NCBI GenBank assembly: GCA_009914555.1
Contig: WNDY01000011.1
Span: 1 to 64,000 of the forward strand
From: Xylophilus sp.
GTDB lineage: Bacteria > Pseudomonadota > Gammaproteobacteria > Burkholderiales > Burkholderiaceae_C
Length of the DNA: 64,000 nucleotides
Direction of reading: 5' to 3'
Part shown: positions 1 to 10,760 of the stretch, piece after piece
Layout of the letters: every line of letters starts with the position of its first letter
How positions within the stretch are numbered: position 1 is the first letter of the stretch
Notes under the pieces: model-generated
What the model saw: only the letters and a program-made list of their open reading frames with translations
What the model was told of the DNA's origin: nothing
The model's database searches: none
Made by a program: the position numbers and the translations under genes

Positions 1-125
1 ACAACCAGCAACTGCCGCAGTCAGCGCTGGGCAGCAAGACGCCCATGCAGGCCATGAAGAACTGGTATCAGACTCACCCGCATCTGTTCCATAAGCGGCT
101 ATATGATCGTCCGGGATGCGACACC
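1..125 (+). pseudogene. C-terminal remnant of an IS transposase (IS3/IS481-like)
   Basis: The plus-strand frame starting at base 3 reads as the tail of an integrase-core transposase: NQQLPQSALGSKTP, then NWYQTHPHLFHKR, ending near RPGCDT. This matches the usual ending of IS3/IS481-type transposases. No stop codon or terminal inverted repeat follows. The frame runs straight into antisense rimO sequence, so this is a chimeric junction and not a clean insertion end. The family assignment is from remembered similarity. Only the C-terminal 40 or so residues lie in the window. Confidence 0.6.
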
Positions 126-1451
126 TACCTTCAAGGTCTTGCTGGCCTTCTGCGGCGGCAGCAACCGCACGGTGCCGTCGATCTCGGGCGCATCCGCATA
201 GCTGCGGCCCATCCCACCCCTGCGGCCCAGCGCCGGCGCCGAGTCCACCAGCACCTGCATGGTCGCGCCCACGCGGCGCTGCAGGCGCCAGATGGAGACC
301 TGCTCGGCCACGGCCATGAAGCGTGCGCGGCGTTCCTCGCGCACTTCCTGCGGCAGCATGCCCGGCAGATCGTTGGCCGCGGCGCCGTCGATGTCGCTGT
401 AGGCGAAGCAGCCTGCGCGGTCGATCTGTGCCTCGCGCACGAAGTCGAGCAGGTGCTGGAACTCCTCTTCCGTCTCTGCGGGGAAGCCCGCGATGAAGGT
501 GCTGCGCACCACCAGTTCGGGGCAGATTTCGCGCCAGCGGGCGATGCGCTCCAGGTTCCTCTCGCCGCTGGCCGGACGCTTCATGCGCCTGAGCACGTCG
601 GGATGGCTGTGCTGCAGCGGCACATCGAGGTAAGGCAGCACCTTGCCAGTAGCCATCAGCGGGAGAACGTCATCGACGCTCGGATAGGGGTAGACGTAGT
701 GCAGCCGCACCCAGGCACCGTACGGCTCGGCCAGTTCTCCGAGCGCCTGCACCAGGTCGAGCATGCGGGTCTTGACCGGGCGGCCGTCCCAGAAGCCGGT
801 GCGGTACTTCACGTCCACGCCGTAGGCCGAGGTGTCCTGGCTGATGACCAGCAGTTCCTTCACACCGCCTTCGAACAGCGCGCGCGCCTCTTTGAGCACG
901 TCGCCGACCGGCCGCGACACCAGGTCGCCGCGCATCGACGGAATGATGCAGAAGGTGCAGCGGTGGTTGCAGCCTTCGCTGATCTTGAGATACGCATAGT
1001 GCCTGGGCGTGAGCTTGAGGCCGGCTTCGCCGAAGCCGCCGGGCACCAGGTCGAGAAACGGGTCGTGCGGCCTGGGCAGGTTCAGGTGGACTGCGTCCAT
1101 CACCTCCTGCGTCGCATGCGGGCCGGTCACGGCCAGCACGCTCGGATGCATCTGCTGCACCAGGTTGCCGCCGCCGCTGCCGGTGCGCGCGCCCAGGCAG
1201 CCAGTCACGATGACCTTGCCGTTTTCGGCCAGCGCCTCGCCGATGGTGTCGAGGCTTTCCTTCACCGCGTCGTCGATGAAGCCGCAGGTGTTGACGATGA
1301 CGAGATCGGCGCCTTCGAAGGTCTTGGAGGTCTGGTAGCCCTCGGCGCTGAGCTGGGTGAGGATGAGTTCGGAATCGGTCAGCGCCTTCGGGCAGCCGAG
1401 GCTGACGAACCCGACTTTGGGTGTTTTCGGGGGGGAGAGAACGTCGCTCAT
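99..1451 (-). CDS. rimO: Ribosomal protein S12 methylthiotransferase RimO, C-terminus altered
   Basis: 450 aa. A radical-SAM enzyme that methylthiolates the conserved Asp of ribosomal protein S12. The N-terminal UPF0004 domain carries the three cluster-binding cysteines in SLGCPKA (C20), VNTCGF (C56) and VTGCLG (C85). The radical-SAM CxxxCxxC motif is CNHRCTFC at 161-168. The C-terminal TRAM domain begins normally ([12 protein letters not shown], then KASKTLKVG) but ends abruptly in VASRTII and a TAG that lie in transposase-derived DNA, where relatives continue for about 15-20 residues. It is the last of four minus-strand genes, 17 bp after phaR. The methylthiotransferase core is intact, but target binding through TRAM may be weakened. 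The identity is secure; the effect of the altered end is inference. Confidence 0.93.
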   Translation of the reverse strand: MSDVLSPPKTPKVGFVSLGCPKALTDSELILTQLSAEGYQTSKTFEGADLVIVNTCGFIDDAVKESLDTIGEALAENGKVIVTGCLGARTGSGGGNLVQQMHPSVLAVTGPHATQEVMDAVHLNLPRPHDPFLDLVPGGFGEAGLKLTPRHYAYLKISEGCNHRCTFCIIPSMRGDLVSRPVGDVLKEARALFEGGVKELLVISQDTSAYGVDVKYRTGFWDGRPVKTRMLDLVQALGELAEPYGAWVRLHYVYPYPSVDDVLPLMATGKVLPYLDVPLQHSHPDVLRRMKRPASGERNLERIARWREICPELVVRSTFIAGFPAETEEEFQHLLDFVREAQIDRAGCFAYSDIDGAAANDLPGMLPQEVREERRARFMAVAEQVSIWRLQRRVGATMQVLVDSAPALGRRGGMGRSYADAPEIDGTVRLLPPQKASKTLKVGVASRTII

Positions 1452-1468
1452 CCCCGTATTGTCCCAGA

Positions 1469-2047
1469 CTACCTCTTGAGGCCGAAGGCGCCAAGCATCT
1501 GCTCGGTCTGCTTCTGCATCTGTTCCTGCATCTGCGTGAACAGCGCCGTCGACTGTTCGATGTAGTTGCTCATCGCACCCTGCACCAGCGGCGCCTGGCT
1601 GCCGGCGAACTGCCTCCAGGCTTCGGGCGTGAGGTGCTTGGACTGCTCGCCGAGCTTGGCCTGCATGTCGGTGAAGGCCTGGATGTTCTTCTCCAGGTAC
1701 ACGCCCATGAAGCCCTGCATCGCGTGGCCATAGAAGCGGATGATGTTGGCCAGCACCGCCTCGGAGAACATCGGCGCGCCGCCGGCCTCTTCTTCCAGGA
1801 TGATCTGCAGCAGGATGCTGCGGGTCAAGTCTTCGTTCGTCTTGGCGTCGCGCACGACGAAGGGCGGGTTGGCCATGACCAACTGGCGCACTTCCGACAA
1901 CGTGATGTAGGTCGAGGTCTTGGTGTCGTAGAGCCGCCGGTTCGGGTACTTCTTGATCACGCGCTGCGTCGATGCTTCCGCTGCGGTGTCTGGCTTGCTT
2001 GGCACGGTAGGCTCCTGAGGTGGATGGGGCGGGACCATCGGATTCAT
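1469..2047 (-). CDS. phaR: Polyhydroxyalkanoate synthesis repressor PhaR
   Basis: 192 aa cytoplasmic DNA-binding regulator of PHA metabolism. In this family PhaR binds both DNA and PHB and represses phasin genes. The diagnostic N-terminal block [11 protein letters not shown] sits at residues 32-42. The PHB-accumulation regulatory domain follows ([10 protein letters not shown], then [13 protein letters not shown]). The C-terminal half is Gln- and Met-rich and helical. The first 28 residues are a Pro-rich, low-complexity extension. A shorter start is possible, but the ATG at 2047 is the first in frame. It lies between the hydrolase gene and rimO with short gaps (39 and 17 bp), so cotranscription is likely. 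Confidence 0.93.
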   Translation of the reverse strand: MNPMVPPHPPQEPTVPSKPDTAAEASTQRVIKKYPNRRLYDTKTSTYITLSEVRQLVMANPPFVVRDAKTNEDLTRSILLQIILEEEAGGAPMFSEAVLANIIRFYGHAMQGFMGVYLEKNIQAFTDMQAKLGEQSKHLTPEAWRQFAGSQAPLVQGAMSNYIEQSTALFTQMQEQMQKQTEQMLGAFGLKR

Positions 2048-2086
2048 TCTAGGAAAGCGGCCAGCGCCGGCCGCACAAGGAATACC

Positions 2087-2959
2087 CTAGCGCGGCTGGC
2101 CGCCGCCCAGCGCAGTCCGCAGCGTATCGCGGACGCGCGCGTTTGCGGCCGCCCGCGCGTCAGGCTCGGGGCCGGCATGCACCCCCTCGCCCGGATGCAG
2201 TCCGTTGGGCACGTCGCGCCGCAGCTTCACCCGGCCCAAGGGATTGTCGAAGTCGTGGTAGCTGCCGGGATAGACGACGGCTTCGGCACCCGTCTTCGCA
2301 GCCAGGTCGGTGCAGGGCTGGGGCGGCGTCCAGTCGTCCTTCTCGCCGAGCAGCATCACCACGCGCGTGTCGGGCCGCCAGCCGCTCTTCAGCGCGGCCG
2401 AGCAGCCGGGATAGAAGGCGATGGCCACGGCGAAGCGCTCGGGCCGGGCCAGCACGTCGGCACGCGTGGCGTCGGTCGCCGACAGCACGGCGCTGCCGCC
2501 ATGCGACCAGCCCAGCACGGCATAGCGACCCGCCGGAGCCCACGGCTGCGCGGCCAGCCAGTCGAGCGCGCCGAGCGCATCGGCGCGCCGCTGGCGCTGG
2601 TCGATCCGGCGGCTGCCGATGCGCTGGGTGCAGAGTTCGGTCTCGCCGCGCGGCTTGAGGCTGTCGGGCCAAAGCACGTTGTAGCCCTCGGCCACGAGCA
2701 TGTCGGCCATGGCCTGGTGGCGCGCGGTGAAGCGCCCGGATGCGGCATCGCGGCCGGCATAGAGGCCGCCGCAGCCGTGCAGCGCGATCACGCTGCCACG
2801 GGCGGCACGATCCGGCGGACGGAACAGCCAAGCCACGAGTGGCGTGCCGTCGCGGCTGGCGATGGAGACTTTTTCGGGCTGCGGGGCCGCGGCATGGGCC
2901 GCCAAGGCCACCGCGCAGGCCCACGCCATGCCCACCCAACGCAGCGCGACGGCCGGCAC
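2087..2959 (-). CDS. Secreted alpha/beta hydrolase, dienelactone hydrolase-like
   Basis: 290 aa. A hydrophobic N-terminal segment (residues about 5-24, ending AHAAA) looks like a Sec signal peptide, so the enzyme probably acts in the periplasm. The nucleophile elbow is GWSHGGS with Ser152. A candidate acid lies in GEKDDW and the His in GSYHDFDNP, giving a Ser-Asp-His triad in the usual order. HGCGG at 61-65 fits the oxyanion-hole region. The fold resembles dienelactone hydrolases, but the nucleophile is Ser instead of Cys. The substrate is unknown. It starts 11 bp after the alaS stop, so the two are probably cotranscribed. Confidence 0.8.
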   Translation of the reverse strand: MPAVALRWVGMAWACAVALAAHAAAPQPEKVSIASRDGTPLVAWLFRPPDRAARGSVIALHGCGGLYAGRDAASGRFTARHQAMADMLVAEGYNVLWPDSLKPRGETELCTQRIGSRRIDQRQRRADALGALDWLAAQPWAPAGRYAVLGWSHGGSAVLSATDATRADVLARPERFAVAIAFYPGCSAALKSGWRPDTRVVMLLGEKDDWTPPQPCTDLAAKTGAEAVVYPGSYHDFDNPLGRVKLRRDVPNGLHPGEGVHAGPEPDARAAANARVRDTLRTALGGGQPR

Positions 2960-2970
2960 GGCAGCCGTCG

Positions 2971-5595
<2,625 letters not shown>

Positions 5596-5723
5596 GGGGT
5601 GGTGCAGCGACTCGTTTCTGAGAAAGGCGCGGTGCGTCGGAAGCCCCGAGGGGCCTGGCCGGGCCGAACACGCGATTATAGGTTTCGGCCCTCTTTCTGC
5701 CCCTTCGCCGGCCGCTGTCACCA

Positions 5724-6243
5724 GCAGGAACATCGAGCGCGCCATCGCCGCGGCCAACGCCGCTTGGCCGGCCTGGCGCAGCCAGACCGGCAAGCAGCGC
5801 GATCCTGCTGAAGTAGTTCAACCTGCTCATGGAGAACCAGAAAGACCTGGCGGCACATGACCGCCGAGCAGGGCACCCCGCTGGTCATCAAACCGGCCGA
5901 GTTCACCGCGGACCGCACTGGCCGCGGCCGAATCAGGGGCCGCTGATCGAACCCGCGGCCGTCGAGAAGGTAACGACCGAGCAGGAGGCGGTCGACGCGG
6001 CCAACGCGACCGAGTTCGGCCTGGCGAGCTATTTCTACCGCCGCGACGTGGGCCGCATCTTCCGCGTGGCCGAGGCGCTGGAGTACGGCATGGTCGGCAT
6101 CGACGCCAGCGTGATCGCCACCGGGCATGTGCCCTCCCGGCGGCGTCAGGCAATCCGGCCTGGGCCGCGAGGGATCGTCGCACCACGGCATCGACGAGTA
6201 CGTCGAGATCGAGTTCCTCTGCCTGAGGGATTCCGCAAAATAA
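5724..6243 (+). pseudogene. Decayed succinate-semialdehyde/aldehyde dehydrogenase remnant
   Basis: Three frames together spell pieces of a GabD-type NAD(P)-dependent aldehyde dehydrogenase. From about 5724 the sequence reads [14 protein letters not shown]. After a stop and a frame change it reads [20 protein letters not shown], then NATEFGLASYFYRRDVGRI and VAEALEYGMVGID. A further frame change gives QSGLGREGS and [11 protein letters not shown] up to a TAA at 6241. The catalytic middle (Cys/Glu region, about 300 residues) is missing, so the product cannot be functional. It lies between alaS and the tRNA on the opposite strand to alaS. The family call is from conserved blocks. Confidence 0.75.
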
Positions 6244-6371
6244 AGATACCCCCTCCTCCAATACCGTGTAGCTCTTTGAAATAGCGGGCTAGAGATAGAT
6301 ACCCCTCCCCTCCTAGACCGCCCCTCAACCGCCCGGCACGCTTCGCGGCCGGACGGGCCATGGTTTGACAG

Positions 6372-6377
6372 TAGAAT
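6372..6377 (+). promoter_or_regulatory. Possible -10 element of tRNA-Gly
   Basis: TAGAAT stands 11 bp before the tRNA 5' end, a plausible spacing for a stable-RNA promoter. No convincing -35 hexamer is visible 16-18 bp upstream. The TTGACA at 6365 is too close to serve this -10. Confidence 0.3.
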
Positions 6378-6388
6378 CGCCGGCTGCT

Positions 6389-6462
6389 GCGGGTGTAGTT
6401 CAATGGCAGAACGGCAGCTTCCCAAGCTTCATACGAGGGTTCGATTCCCTTCACCCGCTCCA
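6389..6462 (+). tRNA. tRNA-Gly (anticodon CCC)
   Basis: 74 nt including an encoded CCA. The acceptor stem GCGGGTG pairs with CACCCGC. The D arm (GTTCAATGGCAGAAC) and T arm (GAGGGTTCGATTCCCTT) are intact, and the anticodon loop is TTCCCAA. It resembles E. coli glyU almost throughout. The anticodon stem (GCAGC with GCTTC) contains a C-T mismatch at its second pair, where homologues are normally paired. The gene sits at the left edge of the accessory region. Confidence 0.93.
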
Positions 6463-6826
6463 CTTCCACTTTCCGCGGACTTCCGGGAATGACCGCGGAG
6501 CGTCGCCAAATGGTTGTCACCGTTCAGCTTTTCCCATCGCTGAGGCTGGTGACTGCCAGCAAAAACCACTGAGAGCCTGCCCAAAACGGAAAGCGGATCT
6601 GCCCCCCCGCTTTCGTGGAGAAACTCTGGGTGAGCCGGCGGCGCACTGCCGCGATATTGACATCCGTCAATTCTGCCGCGACGCACGCGTGGTACGAGGC
6701 GCGGCGCCACTCACCAGCGCACGCCACATAATAAATAATCTTCCTACAAAATCGATTTTGACTTCATTGTAAAAATTACAGTAATCAAGTAATAATTTCC
6801 GTAACTTTTACCTGAAACATCCAGCC
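6463..6826. other. Intergenic stretch without a recognisable gene
   Basis: About 360 bp between tRNA-Gly and the methyltransferase gene. No convincing coding frame was seen. It contains a small perfect palindrome, ATTGACATCCGTCAAT at 6656-6671, of operator size. From about 6727 to 6815 there is a sharp AT-rich patch unlike the rest of the window, which marks the edge of the accessory region. Confidence 0.5.
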
Positions 6827-7708
6827 TCATCCGTCGCTGCCTGCAACTTCGCGGCGCCTTGCAATGCACATGAGTGACAGTGCGCTTGTCGCTGCAGACG
6901 GATCACGGCCCGACAATATATTCCCCAGGCGATATTTCCACTGCGCAGGGCCGACATTTCCCTTCAGTGCATCGGCTCCGATTTGATGGTTATGGGCATA
7001 TACCTCCACATCGAAGCCCAATGGCTCCAGCGTGTCTTTGAAGAACTCCTCGGTAACGCCATCGCCGGGACGATGGTGGATTTCGGTTCTCAACCCCCAG
7101 AACTGCTGTTTTCGGCTGCGGTGAAAGCTGTGCCGCGTGATGCGGTAAATCCACAGCCGCGTATCCCACATCACCCTGGCCAGCCCCTGGTAGTTCCATG
7201 CGGAAAGTTGCGGGTCATGGTCGGTCACCAGCAGACCGCTGCGCTTGACGAGGCGTGCGCCCTCCCGCAGGACGGCCTGCATGTCGTCGCAATGGTGCAG
7301 CGAGGCATTGATGACGACGATGTCGGCCACGTCCGAGCGGAAGGGCGTCTGCGCCGCGTCGGCCCGCACCGCCGTGTAGCCCTGGGCGGACGCCAGTTCG
7401 AGTGATCCGCTCGCCACGTCCACGCCCACGAGCAGTTTCGGCTTTCCGCCCAGGGTGGCGAAGACGTTTCCCGGCCCGCATCCGAGGTCGATGACCACCT
7501 TGTCCGTCCAGTCCCCGGTCGCAGCCAGCCACCGGCTGCGGAAATGGACGTCCCGATGGCAGTAGTCAAGATATTCCTGCGCCCACTGCGGATTTCCGAA
7601 ATAGGTGGCGTTCGCCATCAATCCGTCGGATGTCTGTGGCAGCGGCGCTTCAAGATAAGCACCGCGGCTTTCCAGGACTGCCCCGGGCAAGAGAATCTCT
7701 TCGAGCAT
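6827..7708 (-). CDS. SAM-dependent class I methyltransferase
   Basis: 293 aa soluble protein. Motif I, VVIDLGCGPG, lies at residues 71-80, followed by LVGVDVASGSLELA (motif II region, acidic residue binding the ribose) and DIVVINASLHHCDD (motif IV region). This is a Methyltransf_11/25-type Rossmann fold. The C-terminal third is less typical and may bind the substrate. It is transcribed away from the NRPS-PKS genes across a 451 bp AT-rich gap. It could tailor the same product or the polysaccharide, but nothing in the sequence proves it. The substrate is unknown. Confidence 0.82.
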   Translation of the reverse strand: MLEEILLPGAVLESRGAYLEAPLPQTSDGLMANATYFGNPQWAQEYLDYCHRDVHFRSRWLAATGDWTDKVVIDLGCGPGNVFATLGGKPKLLVGVDVASGSLELASAQGYTAVRADAAQTPFRSDVADIVVINASLHHCDDMQAVLREGARLVKRSGLLVTDHDPQLSAWNYQGLARVMWDTRLWIYRITRHSFHRSRKQQFWGLRTEIHHRPGDGVTEEFFKDTLEPLGFDVEVYAHNHQIGADALKGNVGPAQWKYRLGNILSGRDPSAATSALSLMCIARRREVAGSDG

Positions 7709-7992
7709 GTTCTTTCTCAGCTAGGTTCATGGTCCGTGCCGCGCGGATAATGCTCCAGTTCGGCGGATTACTCGGATCTTTTCCACTAGTTTTTATATTG
7801 GTTGCAATCCGGATGAATTAAAAACAAGTCTCTCGCCCCGGGGCTCGTGGTTTTCAGCCCTTGGCGGACGCACCTCCGTCTGCGGACGGGCTGCTTTTGC
7901 CGCGTTTCCGTGCCCCGATACTCCCCACCGGTTCAAACGGATGAGTTCAAAAGAGATGGGTAACTTGTTTCAAGACCTTTGGTTAGTTTTTT

Positions 7993-8020
7993 TTGAAAAA
8001 ATTGCATGCTAATGTACAAA
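7993..8020 (+). promoter_or_regulatory. Candidate sigma-70 promoter of the NRPS-PKS/EPS run
   Basis: TTGAAA at 7993-7998 and TACAAA at 8015-8020 are separated by 16 bp in the most AT-rich stretch upstream of the megasynthase. Transcription from here would leave a leader of about 130 nt. The short inverted repeat GTGAA-TCGC-TTCAC at 8024-8037 overlaps the expected start point and could be an operator. This is a pattern match only. Confidence 0.45.
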
Positions 8021-8159
8021 GTCGTGAATCGCTTCACACAACAAACTAGCGGACCCATATATTCGACGCCACTTCGCTGAAAACTCTTCCGTAAGGCTGG
8101 CATTGCCAGTAAGGCAGAGATTTTTCCGCCGCCGATCAACGCAACCATTCGGACGGGGC

Positions 8160-10697
8160 ATGGAAATTCACGCCGTTTTTCCCGACCAGCAGGACGCAGG
8201 GACCGCATCTCTTTCCGAGCTGTTCGTCCGGGCCGCCCGTGCCGAGGCGCCGGGAGTCCGCTGCAACGCGACCCTCACGTTGACGACGCGACTCGCAACG
8301 CATCCTGCGAACGGTCCCCTGCCCGACACGGCATACGCCGCGGCCTGGCTGCTGCTGCGGTCACGCTGGCTGGGGGAATCTCCTGCGGTGCTGCACGAGG
8401 TCACGGCCGACCAGGGGCGCGCAGTCGCCGTGGTTGCGCTCGACGGCAGCCTGCCACAAACCACGGCTGGCGAATGGCTTGCCACGGTGGCCCGGTGCCG
8501 CAGCGAAGCCGGCGCGCCGCCGGACGATGGAGCGACCGCCGAACCGGAGGTACTGTGGCTGCGCAGTGCAGCAGCGGCCCGGGACGCCCGCGCCGCCGTC
8601 AGGCTGTGGGTGGTGCAGACGGCGCCGCGCGGGCTGCGCCTGCATGCCGATGCCGATCCCCGATGCCTGGACGCCGACGCGCTCCGGATCCTGCTGGCGG
8701 CCATTGCCGCCACCGCCGACCATGTGCTGGCGCAGCCGGATGCCCCTCTTTCGGCCATTCCGACCGCGCCCCCGGCCGACCTGCACGCACAGCTCGTCAC
8801 TTGGAATCGCCCCGTCGCGCCGGTCGATGCCAGCCTCACCGTCACCGGCTGCTTCCAGGTGCAGGCCCGCACCGATCCGCACGCCATCGCGCTTGTCGAA
8901 GGCGACGACCGGATGTGCTATGGCGAACTCGACCGCCGGTCGCACGTGCTGGCACGGCACCTGGAGTGCAGCGGCGTGCGCGCGGGCGAGCGGGTCGGGC
9001 TCATGCTCGATCGCTCGATGGACGCCGTGGTTGCGCAGTTGGCGATCCTGCGCGCCGGTGCCGTCTACGTGCCGATCCCGACCGATCATCCGCCGCAGCA
9101 GATTTCGGCCATGCTGGCCCAGGCGGGCGTCCGCCTGGCCGTCACCGTCCGCGCCCATGACGCGCTGGTGCCTGAACCGCTGGCCCGCATCCACCTGGAT
9201 GCGTGGAGCCCGGCGCAACAGGACAGCACCGGCGGTGACCCCGCCATCGACGGCGAATCCATCGCATACGTGATGTGCACCTCGGGCTCGACCGGTGCGC
9301 CCAAGGCCATCGAGATCAGCCACCGCGCCATCCTGCGCCTCGTGGTGGATGCAGAGTACGCGGCCTTCGGGCCCGGCGCATCCATGCTGCATGCGGCGCC
9401 GCTCGGCTTCGACGCGGCCACGCTCGAAATCTGGGGGCCGCTGCTCAACGGCGGCTGCTGCGTGATCCACGACGAACGCATTCCCACAGGCCCCGGCTTG
9501 GCCCGCACCGTCGCCCGGCACGGCGTCCACACGGCCTGGCTCACGGCCGCGCTGTTCAATGCGGTGGTCGACGACGACCCGGCGCACCTGCGCGGCCTGC
9601 GCCACCTGATCATCGGCGGCGAAGCGCTGTCGGTCGCGCATGTGCGGCGCGCGCTGGCCGCCCTGCCGGAGCTTGCGCTGACCAATGGCTACGGCCCCAC
9701 CGAATGCACGACCTTCGCGGCCACCTACCGCGTTCCCGCGGCGCTGCCGGAGGATCTGCGGTCGGTGCCGCTCGGGCGGCCCATCCAGCAGACGGTGCTG
9801 CGCGTGCTGAGCCCGGCGCTGGACCTGCTGCCGACCGGCCTGGTCGGCGAACTCTGCATCGGCGGCCAGGGCCTGGCGAACGGCTACCTGGGGCAGCCCG
9901 GGCTCACGGCGGAGCGCTTCGTCGCCGATCCCTTCGGCCAGCCCGGCGACCGCCTCTACCGCACCGGCGACCTGGCGCGCTGGCTGCCGGACGGCACCAT
10001 CGAGTTCGTCGGCCGGCGCGACGGACAGATCAAGATCCACGGGCACCGGATCGAGCCCGGCGAGGTCGAAGCGGCCCTGCTGTCGCACCCGGACATCCGG
10101 TCCTGCGCGGTCGTGGCGCGGCCCGATGCGGCTGGCCGCACGCGCCTCGTCGCCTACCTGGTCGCGCGGGCAGAGCCGCTGGCCTGGGACACCCTGCGCG
10201 CCCACCTGGCCGCGCGGCTGCCCGCGGCGCTGCTGCCCTCGGCCCAGGTTTGGCTGCCCGCGCTGCCCCACACGCCCAACGGCAAGCTCGACCGCGGGGC
10301 GCTGCCCGCGCCGACGCAGGCGCGGCCGGCGCTGAGCCAGCCGTATGCACAAGCCGCCAGCCCGGCCGAACGGCAGGTCTGCCAGGCATTCGCCGCGGTG
10401 CTGCAGATCGACCCGGTCGGCCGCGACGACAACTTTTTCGACCTCGGCGGCGATTCGCTGCGCGCGGTGCAGGTGCTGGCCCTTCTGCAGAACGAGGGTG
10501 CGCCGCGGCTGTCGACCAACCTGTTCTTCCGCCATCCCACGCCGGCGGGCATCGCTGCCCGGCTGCAGGCGCCCGGCACCGGCGCCCGCCCCCGGACCGC
10601 CGCAGCCCCGCCGGCCGGCGCCGCCGGCACGGATGCGGTCGCCCTGATCGGCACCGCGGGCCGCTTTCCCGGTGCGGTCGACGTCGAGCAGTTCTGA
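8160..10697 (+). CDS. Hybrid NRPS-PKS megasynthase, 5' part (A-PCP, start of KS) up to an in-frame UGA
   Basis: 845 aa to the UGA at 10695. Residues 1 to about 220 look like a worn C-terminal half of a condensation domain: no HHxxxDG is present, but it ends in LHAQLVTWN, the usual C-to-A linker. The adenylation domain covers about 235-735: CTSGSTGAPKAIEISH (A3), NGYGPTE (A5), LYRTGDLARW (A7), GRRDGQIKIHGHRIEPGEVE (A8), PNGKLDR (A10). The carrier domain has LGGDSLRA with Ser766 for phosphopantetheine. The KS then begins (VALIGTAGRFPGA) and is cut at a TGA where Trp is expected. The same frame continues open to 15341. The ATG at 8160 was preferred over a TTG at 8103. No substrate is predicted for the A domain. 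If the stop is real, this piece alone can only load an amino acid. Confidence 0.85.
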   Translation: MEIHAVFPDQQDAGTASLSELFVRAARAEAPGVRCNATLTLTTRLATHPANGPLPDTAYAAAWLLLRSRWLGESPAVLHEVTADQGRAVAVVALDGSLPQTTAGEWLATVARCRSEAGAPPDDGATAEPEVLWLRSAAAARDARAAVRLWVVQTAPRGLRLHADADPRCLDADALRILLAAIAATADHVLAQPDAPLSAIPTAPPADLHAQLVTWNRPVAPVDASLTVTGCFQVQARTDPHAIALVEGDDRMCYGELDRRSHVLARHLECSGVRAGERVGLMLDRSMDAVVAQLAILRAGAVYVPIPTDHPPQQISAMLAQAGVRLAVTVRAHDALVPEPLARIHLDAWSPAQQDSTGGDPAIDGESIAYVMCTSGSTGAPKAIEISHRAILRLVVDAEYAAFGPGASMLHAAPLGFDAATLEIWGPLLNGGCCVIHDERIPTGPGLARTVARHGVHTAWLTAALFNAVVDDDPAHLRGLRHLIIGGEALSVAHVRRALAALPELALTNGYGPTECTTFAATYRVPAALPEDLRSVPLGRPIQQTVLRVLSPALDLLPTGLVGELCIGGQGLANGYLGQPGLTAERFVADPFGQPGDRLYRTGDLARWLPDGTIEFVGRRDGQIKIHGHRIEPGEVEAALLSHPDIRSCAVVARPDAAGRTRLVAYLVARAEPLAWDTLRAHLAARLPAALLPSAQVWLPALPHTPNGKLDRGALPAPTQARPALSQPYAQAASPAERQVCQAFAAVLQIDPVGRDDNFFDLGGDSLRAVQVLALLQNEGAPRLSTNLFFRHPTPAGIAARLQAPGTGARPRTAAAPPAGAAGTDAVALIGTAGRFPGAVDVEQF
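10695..10697 (+). other. In-frame UGA at a conserved ketosynthase Trp position
   Basis: The reading is ...VDVEQF-TGA-DNLLAGRDTI... in one uninterrupted frame. Ketosynthases usually have FW followed by a residue and NL here, so TGG to TGA (G to A at 10697) explains it exactly. Codon choice and domain order on both sides are normal. Confidence 0.85.
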
Positions 10698-10760
10698 GAC
10701 AACCTCCTCGCCGGGCGCGACACCATCCGCTTCTTCGACGATGCCACGCTCGACGCCGGC

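Noticed and set aside
1..1565. Plus-strand open frame of about 500 codons over rimO
   Set aside because: Only its first 40 or so codons have meaning (transposase tail). The rest is the antisense shadow of rimO and the end of phaR.
6365..6370. TTGACA as the -35 box of tRNA-Gly
   Set aside because: Its matching -10 would fall inside the tRNA gene.
7709..8159. RfaH ops/JUMPstart element before the polysaccharide run
   Set aside because: I looked for GGCGGTAG in the leader and did not find it. The promoter-like pair at 7993 is the only signal.
10695..10697. UGA as a selenocysteine or reassigned Trp codon
   Set aside because: No selenocysteine insertion hairpin was seen after it, the position in ketosynthases is Trp and not Cys, and many genes in the window end with TGA, so UGA is a working stop codon.
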